Source: Chloromonas sp. AAM2 (taxonomy: Eukaryota > Chlorophyta > Chlorophyceae > Chlamydomonadales > Chlamydomonadaceae). From it: a stretch of 12,780 nucleotides of DNA. The notes beneath the pieces were generated by a model. It had not been told where the DNA came from and searched no databases. It was given only the letters and a program-made list of their open reading frames with translations. The stretch lies in assembly GCA_004335635.1 (NCBI GenBank), contig QAXH01002204.1:1-12780 (forward strand), written 5' to 3'. The translations under genes were made by a program, and so were the position numbers. Of this stretch, positions 1 through 7,281 are shown piece by piece (positions within the stretch are counted from its first letter, which is position 1; each line of letters starts with the position of its first letter).

Positions 1-1054
1 TTGGGCTGGGTGAAGCGACGGGCATGCATGACGCAGGAGGATGCCAGCCAGAGTGGTCCAGGGTGTCACATCAGTCTGCATTGCTGCAGACTGCATCAAA
101 CTGCCACGAATGCAGTGCCTGGTTGCAATGGCGCAGCTGAGAAGTTTCAAACTGGTCGTCAGAAAGCAACAGTGGACCAGGAACCAAGGTGGCCGAAGAG
201 ATGCAGAACTGTGCGAGTAACTTCAGACTCAGGCCTAGGTGTTATGGCAGAGGCGAGTCTGCAAGGGACGACTGCATGTGGCTACACCAACTGAGCTCGC
301 ATGAAGTTGACTTGGAAACACTGGTAATTGCTGTTACCACATAGTGCTTCACGCAGCTAGCGATATGGCAGTGCCTGGCAAACTTCTTCAGTGCATGCTG
401 AGCTATCACCGATGCGAGCTGCATGCGACAAGTGTGATGCTTGCCATTGTGCACTACCATCATCTGCTCTCCCTGACCCCAGGGCTGCACCCTTTTGTTT
501 TCATGCGATGCCCAATCCAAAAAGCACATGCTCTGCGTAAGCCCCTCTCTCAGTGCACAATGCGACAGGTTTGCTGCAGAGAGCTGCGAAAAGATGCAAC
601 GGCCGTATGCATCATGCATGGAATCGGTCGCGAGGAACGTGACACGGACAGGAAATACAGCAGGAATGAGACGGAGAAGCTGTCTCTCCGCTGTCTGGTG
701 GTGCTGCTATTGTGGTCCAGACGGACGGCTGCAGATGGTTGCACTGACTGCGCGATTGATGGATGCCAGGCCAGTGTATGACCCTTGAGTTGACAGGAGC
801 AGGGCGGATGGCCAGCCCCTGAGTCAAGCCTGGCCAGATGAAGGCATGCCCAGTGCTGATGGGCCACAGAGCAACTGTGACTTGATCGATTGGAATGTAT
901 CTAAACGAGAGGATCCAGAGTGCGAGTAGACGAGGGGAGCAGGGGAGGCAGCTTCGCTGGGCGTGGTTACCGGCATGCCCCGTTTTTTCTTGGTGTTGCC
1001 GCCGAACCTGGTATTTCAACACAGTCCGAACGTTCCTCCAGCAAACTACTTGCG
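1..1054. other. Upstream flank and putative promoter of the GDSL lipase gene
   Basis: I see no convincing gene here: open frames on both strands are short, His/Cys-rich and without recognisable motifs. The stretch is enriched for GCATG/CATGC words, for example at about 22-30, 390-398, 419-427, 604-620, 843-849 and 973-979. No clear TATA box is visible just upstream of the start at 1055. The transcription start of the lipase gene should lie in the right-hand part. The 5' leader might itself contain an unrecognised intron. Confidence 0.5.
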
Positions 1055-4000
1055 ATGAATCAAATCTTGCACGCCGTATGCTTTACAGCCCTACTGGGCT
1101 TGTCTTTGGGCCAAGTCAGTCTTCCATACCCTCCTTTGAGCGTGCCATTTGGTCTGACAGTTCCTCTACCTGAGCTATATACATTTGGAGATTCTGTAGG
1201 TGCTCATTTGATGCACTCAACGCATTCTCCGCGCCTTCAGTGATGGTCGCACTTTTAACGCCGTGTGGGAAGGCCTGCCCTGCACAAAGCTGAGGCAAAC
1301 CTAGCCACTGTCTTTATAGCCAGCCAGCGCTGTCAGCGCGGTGGCAGCCTGCGGCCTAACCGCCAATGCTTGCTGCTGCAGTCAGACTGATAACTGGCAA
1401 ACTTCTTCACGCGTGATTGTGAGATGTATTTTGCAGCTTACGGACACTGGCAACGCCTTCGTGGTGACCGATGGCCTCTTCCCAAGCAACAAGACATACT
1501 GGAATGGCAGATTCACAAATGGTGCGGGGATTCTGGGGTTCATGCCTCGTTACAAATGAACCGAACGAGATTCGTCATGCTCAGAACCGCTGCCCCAATA
1601 ATTAAGGTTGACGACAGCACTGCAGTCGGCCAGCTGCACTAGCATTTGGTCAGCATTCGTTGTTTCACTCTACTACTCTTGTGCACATGGGTACGTGTAT
1701 GGGTACGAGCATGGGCTGCCGCTTACCTGGCATAGAGGGGCACATTGGCCGTCGCACCGTGCATAGTGGGCGAACCTTGGATGCACGGAGTTGTAGCATA
1801 CTGGCAACCTCAGCTTTCTGCTATCTCTGCTTGCAGCTCCGGGGACATGGGCTGACATCATCAGTTACACAAAGTCACCCGTGATTGACCTGTCATTCGG
1901 AGGTAAGTCACGAATTTGGGTGGCTGCATCAGTGATTGGCTCAAGGTATGTCGGCTAGCCAAGAGAATGCTCGCATGGAAAAGCATGTGGTTGTTGATTA
2001 TTCATGCAACCGGGAAAGCACATGCATGCTTTCTCTAGAATTGCTCACAGATATATTGTTTGTCCATGCAGTATTTGCAGAGGAAAACTACTGCACTCCG
2101 TCATTCCTTATTGCACTCACGTCTCACCGCTTGATGCTGTCAATGTCTGCAGCTGCCACAGCCTGCTTTTACCCCAACATCACTGGGAAACAGACACTCA
2201 TTCCGTCAATGGAAGAAGCGGTGAGTTACTGCCAATGACCAAGAAAATTGCACTTTGCAAGCCAAGAACACCCTGACGGCTGGCGACAGGACTTCTGCAG
2301 ACACAGCTGGCATTTCACTGTTTATTCAGCCCAATCGGTGTACGCCCTGCGCCAAATGACGTCCCATTCACAGCAGGGCAAAAGCGAGTATGCTAACCCC
2401 AGGCTCGTCGTGGCCTCAGGTTGACGAATGGCTGAACAACACAAGGAGCTCAAAGGATAAGGTGGTCGTCCTGTGGGGTGGACACAACGACCTATGTGAG
2501 TGGCTGAACAAGTCAGTGTGCATGCATGCATGTATGTAACACAGTTGACCAGGTGACACCGTGTGACGTGTGTAACCCTGCCATTTGCCTGCTTCACACA
2601 CGCTGCTCAGTACTTGCTGCCTGTTGCCATCGCTGCTACCTGACAAACATGCGTTCCCGCCCATATCAGGACAGGAACATCTGTGCTGCCCATATCAGGA
2701 CAGGAACATCTGTGCTTTCTTAGCGACCTGACCCGCCCGACAGCGACAACTAATGCAGAAGAGATAAAAGAGTTGAAACTCGGCATGCACATGGAATTGT
2801 GTAAAACTTTGTATGGGTTCTCCGGACATGTCAAGGAACTTGTCTGATGGCTTTGAGGGCATTGACGTCCAACTGTGAGGTTCTGTGTGCATCTATCACA
2901 ACCGTTCACTCTGGCTTCTGCTTACACTGTGATGCATGCATGCACGCAGAACAGCTAAGATGGGGCACAGCGTGCACATTGACCCAAGGTTGAGTGCCTG
3001 CGCCTGTCATTGCGTGCGCAGTGTCCGCTGTCAAGCTGCCCCGCAGCCAGATTCTCGGTGTTCCTGCCAAGGTGATGGGCTGCTTGCTGGGCATGGCCGA
3101 CAAAATCCTCAAGGCCGACAAGAAAGCCACTGTGCTGATAGGAGCCCTGGCTCCCCTCGAGGTCACACCCTACATTAAGTTCGTCCCACAGATTGGGGGC
3201 TTTGTGAACAGGCTAAACTCAATCCTGTCCACGGTAAGTGGCACTGAGTTGCTACGTCAGCCTATAGGGTCCCTGTTAGGATGTCGTTTCCAGTTCTTAC
3301 CATGGCATCTTACTCCATTCATCATCACACATGGAGAATGGCACCCTTCATGTGCGTGCACATGAGCGGCTTTGCAGACGCATGGCGTGGACCGACATGA
3401 CATTATCAGGGTCATGCAAGTGTTGCAGGTGCACTTGCAAAGATGTCAGGCCAGGCCTTGCACGCACGTGAGAGAGGGTGCAACGCAAGCATCAACTGCA
3501 ACCCTCTGTGTGTGTGTGTGTGTTGTTGCAGGGAATCTCAGCTCTCAAACTGAGGCATGGTCTGAACCGTATCTCCTACTGGGATATCAGCACAACTCTG
3601 GTGAGCATGCCTTGCCTTCATCATTTGCTGACTGAACCTGCTCATGGCGTTTCCTGTTGCTGTGGCTGAAGAGGCAGGTCTTTACAATGCTATCAGACCT
3701 GTAACACAGTGCATTGTCTGACAGAATTGACGGGATGTGGGCAATATCATAAGTTGACATACTCTTCTGGGCTTTTAAACGCAAGCTGGCTTCTAAGGCT
3801 GCAGCTCTTTGCTGTTTGCAGAAAACCGCAGTGAACGAGTCTGCCGAGTTGGGATTCACCTTCAACAACAGCCGCCCTTGCGTTGTGGTTGGACCCCAGT
3901 TCACAGTGAGTTCACACGTGCATCACATGGCGTGGTAGATAACATGTGCATCACATGGCGCGGTAGATAACATGTGCATCACATGGCGTGGTAGATAACA

Positions 4001-4569
4001 TGTGCATCACATGGCGCGGTAGATAACATGTGCATCACATGGCGTGGTAGATAACATGTGCATCACATGGCGCGGTAGATAACATGTGCATCACATGGCG
4101 CTTTAGATGACACGTGCGTCGCATGCTGCTTCAGGTGACAAATGCGTCGCATGGCGCTTAGAATGGTACATGCACCACATGACAGTCAAGGCAATTTATG
4201 TCGGGCCAGCCATTGACAGCTGGGATCCTCGGAACACTTCGTATATGGTATTCAAAAGGGTGAAGTAGTCTTGCTTATTATCAAGCATGTGACGTGCTGT
4301 TTCTCATGCAGGGCCTCTTTGACAACTTCACCATTGGCCCGGGAGAGATTTGCGATGACCCAAGCCAGTTTGCGTTCTACGACCCCCTTCACCCCACCAG
4401 TCAAGCACACAACGTCATTGCCAAAAGCTACTTGGCCAAGCTTGTCGAGCTCAAGCTCATTTCAAGCATCCCTTCTGCAGTCCTGGAAGCGTTTTTCAAC
4501 GAAATTGACGTCCTGGATGCAGCATCACAAGTGCGTTTTTCTGACGTCATCAAGCTGTTCACCAAGTGA
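1055..4569 (+). CDS. Secreted SGNH/GDSL-family lipase/esterase, nine exons
   Basis: Predicted ester/acyl hydrolase of the SGNH/GDSL family, acting in the secretory pathway or outside the cell. Exons by my reading: 1055-1195, 1437-1521, 1837-1902, 2153-2220, 2420-2495, 3022-3233, 3532-3600, 3822-3905, 4312-4569; they sum to 352 codons plus TGA and every junction keeps frame. Residues 1-20 form a signal peptide (hydrophobic CFTALLGLSLG). Block I is YTFGDSLTDTGN with nucleophile S47, restored exactly by the exon 1/2 splice. Residues 68-75 read YWNGRFTN. Residues 94-101 read LSFGAATA. Block III is WGGHND (N143). Block V is D291-P-L-H294, supplying the acid and base. Six N-glycosylation sequons (N65, N106, N126, N244, N254, N272) suit an exported protein. 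The length is typical for the family. An in-frame ATG at 920 would bury the signal peptide, so I chose 1055. Donors include GTAGGT, GTGCGG, GTAAGT, GTGAGT and GTGAGC; all acceptors are AG. Substrate is unknown. Relatives cover phospholipases, acyltransferases and carbohydrate esterases. Confidence 0.9.
2659..2716. repeat. Exact 29-bp tandem duplication in lipase intron 5
   Basis: The 29 bases at 2659-2687 (beginning GCCCATATCAGG) are repeated without a mismatch at 2688-2716. It lies in the middle of intron 5 (2496-3021), away from both splice sites. The identity of the two copies points to a recent slippage or duplication event. The same intron has TGCATGCATGCA-type runs near 2519-2535 and 2931-2944. 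Confidence 0.95.
3507..3523 (+). repeat. (TG)n run next to the acceptor of lipase intron 6
   Basis: Eight TG dinucleotides directly precede TTGTTGCAG, the acceptor of intron 6 (3234-3531). The run sits where the polypyrimidine tract would normally be and is therefore part of the 3' splice signal. Length changes here could affect recognition of the 69-nt exon 7. Confidence 0.85.
3918..4171. repeat. 28-bp minisatellite in lipase intron 8, with 56-bp higher-order period
   Basis: Six near-identical 28-bp units start at 3918, 3946, 3974, 4002, 4030 and 4058 (unit GTGCATCACATGGCG then T or C, then GGTAGATAACAT). Position 16 alternates T, C, T, C, T, C, so the recent amplification unit is a 56-bp pair. 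From 4086 on, two to three diverged copies follow (4086-4113, 4114-4141, 4142-4170), in keeping with decay at one edge. The array starts 12 bases after the donor of intron 8 (3906-4311). Confidence 0.95.
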
Positions 4570-5092
4570 TTGTCGGTTGCAGCAGCATAGATGATATGGG
4601 AACCAGGGATTCAATAATACACACAGTGACCTGGGCGTAACTCTTGGTCGTCTGGCTTCTGTCTAACTATGCCAAAAATTCGGAGCGGCCTGCATTCACA
4701 ATCAGTGGCGGTGGCAGACCCACTCTTAGCCATCTTATGTTGTTTGCTTCCATTGTTTAATTCCGTGAACAGTCTGTGCATCGGCGTGCGCTCGCATTAT
4801 ATAGCATTCAGATAGACTTACAAATTAGCTAGTGCCAGTTGTCGCCTAGCATAGGGATAACATATGCGTACCACCCAGTGAAGCGCCAGGACAGACTTGT
4901 TTAGTAAGCGCCTGATTTTCTTTCTCTGGCTTGGTCATGTGCAGACTGCAGGATGTAGAATTGCAAGATTGCTTTTGTTTGTGCATGATTTGATACACGG
5001 ACTGAATTGTCCCACAACTGGCAGACATCTTTTTTATTGGAGTTGTGCTATGCCTACGGCAGACGTTAATCAAACTTATCACGCATTTCCAG
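4570..5092. other. 3' flank of the lipase gene, or intron of its longer form
   Basis: Directly after the TGA at 4567-4569. I see no coding potential. If the alternative donor at 4531 is used with the acceptor at 5092, this stretch is intronic; otherwise it is 3' UTR and intergenic DNA. I found no clear TGTAA, the usual green-algal poly(A) signal, close after the stop. A TCAATAATAC stretch at about 4610-4620 is the nearest AATAAA-like word. Confidence 0.5.
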
Positions 5093-5287
5093 GCGCTCAA
5101 TCCGGCTGCTGGCGACTTTCCGTCCTCGCCTGACGAGAGCGACAGTTCTTTCTTGCCTGAGGCACCGCCAGGCGGCTTGGCGAGCGCCCCACCGCCTCCA
5201 TTATCATCAGCAGCAGCAGCAAAGTGGCCGAGATTGTCATGGTTGCTGATGATGATGCTGACCGCAATGCTTGGATTGCACGTATGA
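5093..5287 (+). CDS. Possible alternative last exon of the GDSL lipase, encoding a GPI-anchor-like tail
   Basis: A 64-codon open stretch follows a good acceptor (GCATTTCCAG, AG at 5091-5092) and ends in TGA at 5285-5287. It reads as an acidic Ser/Pro linker (residues 1-25), a Gly/Ala/Pro run (26-37), small residues SSAAAA (38-43), a short polar spacer, and a terminal hydrophobic stretch WLLMMMLTAMLGLHV (50-64). Small residues, spacer and a C-terminal hydrophobic run ending the protein are the layout of a GPI-attachment signal. The final lipase exon contains a potential donor CAA/GTGCGT at 4530/4531, in phase 0, matching the phase 0 start here. The joined protein would be 404 aa, replacing the last 12 residues of the shorter form. 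The tail has no start of its own that would make sense as a separate gene. Alternatives are a last exon of an unrecognised gene or a chance open frame. No transcript evidence is available here. Confidence 0.45.
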   Translation, partial: ALNPAAGDFPSSPDESDSSFLPEAPPGGLASAPPPPLSSAAAAKWPRLSWLLMMMLTAMLGLHV

Positions 5288-5875
5288 GCATTAGCCTCTG
5301 GGCCTAATCAGTAACCCAGTGGAAGTGTTAGACATGGGCTAGTTGTACAAGACCCCGGCCTGTGCCCTTGTCAAACTTTACCAGCCCATAATAGTCGCAT
5401 CAGGTCTTTGCGGACAAGACTAGTCGTCGGCAAGCGTAACACAGGAAAATGCAATCACTCATTCACACTTTCTCAGAAGTTGTTCTCAGAAGCACACCTG
5501 CATTCCTTTCAAAGACGACTTGCACTGCAAGGCTCGTCAGAAGTAAGCCTGAGTATCTTGCCAATTACCAGCTACAGTTTCTACATCAAGAGCAGCGTTG
5601 CCGCATGAATGGCAAGCAAGCGGCCGTATGTGCTCTGTGCTTGCTGTCCATCTTTCAAATTATCCTCTGGCTGTGTGGACCATGAAGTACACCTGTTGAT
5701 GCAATTCGCCAAAGAGAATCAAGCTGCACTGAAAACCGTCTCCATCAGACAAAATGCATCTTAGATTGCCATATTGCGCAGCAACCAACCACCACTCCGC
5801 TTAACAGGTAGCCAGAAAACGGTTGCATTGCGCGTTGTTCCGAGTGGTCCAAACAGTATCAGCACGCTTGCAAGC

Positions 5876-6016
5876 ATGCATCAAATCAGCTTTCTGTGTC
5901 TGTGCTTATGCTATGCGTCTTGTCGTGCTAGCCAGCCTGCGCAAGCCCAGCGATGGAGGCGGCCTCCAAGGCTGAAGTTGCCAGTCTACGTCTTTGACGG
6001 CTCGTCAGAGAACTAG
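5876..6016 (+). CDS. Small unassigned reading frame with signal-peptide-like N-terminus
   Basis: 46 codons. The start MHQISFLCLCLCYASC is hydrophobic and Cys-rich like a signal peptide, followed by a basic Arg/Pro patch and LKLPVYVFDG. After the TAG at 6014 the same frame stays open to about 6139 (for example INMRNYYHKLDGQQPL), so it could be a broken exon. The LPVYVFD string faintly recalls the start of exostosin-type glycosyltransferase domains, but it is too short to assign. It may be chance. Confidence 0.12.
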   Translation: MHQISFLCLCLCYASCRASQPAQAQRWRRPPRLKLPVYVFDGSSEN

Positions 6017-6077
6017 CCTGACCTGCTGTTGCTCGTGACAACGTCGATCAACATGCGTAACTACTATCACAAACTCG

Positions 6078-6539
6078 ATGGTCAGCAGCCGCTTCCGGAT
6101 CCAAGGGTTACTCAGCGTAAGCTTCAGGGCACAACCTGGTAATCTTGTGTCAACCATAGTCGTGCAATTACAGACTACCGCACTAGACTTACGACGTAAC
6201 CTAGACTTGCACTTCATCACCGTCCTTATCGCTGAGCCCTCAGTTGAAGATTTTGATGCTTGCACATTTGCAAGATATGACTCCATCTCACAAAGCTCAC
6301 GATCGCAGCTTCCCTTACGGGACGGAAAAGTCTACTGGTCACGCCGGTACACAAGTGGTAAGGCATGGGATGATCCACGGAGGACCGAGAAAACATGCAT
6401 GAACCACACACCTGGGCAGATGTGCATTGAAAGTGTAGCTAAGATCGGGACTTGCACGCTCACTCTGGTGGAACAGCGGAGTGCGTGGGCGCGAGCATGG
6501 GGTGCCAGCATTGCCATGCGCGCATGTGCTAACAACTGA
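6078..6539 (+). CDS. Unassigned 153-codon reading frame, probably not a gene
   Basis: The longest open frame in the intergenic region. I recognise no domain, membrane segment or repeat. Composition is mixed and there is no supporting splice context. It lies downstream of the lipase and opposite the ThDP gene's 3' flank. I list it only so the region is accounted for. Confidence 0.08.
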   Translation: MVSSRFRIQGLLSVSFRAQPGNLVSTIVVQLQTTALDLRRNLDLHFITVLIAEPSVEDFDACTFARYDSISQSSRSQLPLRDGKVYWSRRYTSGKAWDDPRRTEKTCMNHTPGQMCIESVAKIGTCTLTLVEQRSAWARAWGASIAMRACANN

Positions 6540-6643
6540 GGGTGGTGCCCAATCCTCATCTGCCCACTCTTCGGGCTGCCTTGCCAACCCTCTGTATTGT
6601 TATCAATGCCTTTAGCCTATGATATATGGACCAAAGGACGTTC

Positions 6644-6691
6644 GTTCCTGTCCCTCTGATAGCCTGATTTGTTACATCAGGGACACGGGAC
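6644..6691. repeat. Imperfect inverted repeat in the convergent intergenic region
   Basis: The left arm, ending TCCCTCTGAT at 6660, pairs with the right arm starting ATCAGGGACA at 6676, across a 15-base loop. There is a two-base bulge and some mismatches. It may be a small foldback element or a chance hairpin. Confidence 0.5.
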
Positions 6692-7281
6692 GGGTTGTGA
6701 ACCGCCCTGGCCTACGCAGAGCACGAAAGTAGAAGAAAGGCACAGGGAAAGGCGGAAACAGGCCTGACGCAGGAGGGAATAAGGCAGAAAGGAAGGCAAC
6801 CGGGATTATCATCACGTACAACTAGTAGTTTGTTGCATTTTCCGGATGATGTTCATCGCAGTTAGTTCTCTTACAGCGGATCCCAGCACGCGAACCTGTG
6901 CATGCCAACCTGGTTATCAGAGCGATCACACCGTCTGTCAGTACGGTCAATCGCATCTAAAACTGGTCCATAGAACGCTGCTCATGCTCGTCACACCTCC
7001 TGCGCCCTTTGACAGCACCTGCCTCCTGTCACCTTGCAGGAAGGCAGCCTCTCCACTGCCTCTGCAGTGTCACCACACTGGTGAACAAGCCACTGCATCA
7101 AGTGCTGGCCCCATAATCTCCACCTCAACACGTCAGCACACCGTGAACAAGCCGTTCGCGTCACCTGGGCCGGTCAGGCTGGTCCAACCCCCACCCTCGT
7201 TTCATGCATAGCATGGAGGTTCTGTGCACTAGTCCTTGGCACACAGCACATCACCGCACTGATTGAGCACCAGTGCTGCCA

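Larger units (their letters stand above)
5288..7281. other. Convergent intergenic region
   Basis: Lies between the 3' ends of the lipase (+) and the ThDP enzyme (-). No gene is recognisable. It holds two weak reading frames (5876-6016 and 6078-6539, both +), an imperfect hairpin at 6644-6691, and a purine-rich stretch at about 6718-6800. TTACA words at about 6672 and 6871 would be TGTAA poly(A) signals for the minus-strand gene, 400-600 bases after its stop. These are weak candidates because the word is short. Confidence 0.5.

Noticed and set aside
242..781. Overlapping open frames on both strands of the upstream flank
   Set aside because: They are His/Cys/Ser-rich without motifs or splice context, and opposite strands are open over the same bases. 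No gene can be supported.
920..1054. Earlier in-frame ATG for the lipase at 920
   Set aside because: It would put 45 charged residues ahead of a clear signal peptide, so the start at 1055 is preferred.
3918..4171. CRISPR-like array of 28-bp repeats
   Set aside because: The units are head-to-tail with no spacers, lie inside a eukaryotic intron, and show ordinary minisatellite decay at one edge.
4381..4399. 14-base word CCCTTCACCCCACC shared between the lipase catalytic DPLHPT codons and the C-rich repeat near 7785-7842
   Set aside because: The match is short and C-rich, and in the lipase it is fully explained by conserved codons. It is most likely coincidence.
4312..4569. Canonical bacterial GDSL operon or horizontally transferred single-exon lipase
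   Set aside because: The gene is split into nine exons with native-looking splice sites and phases, so it behaves as a resident nuclear gene.
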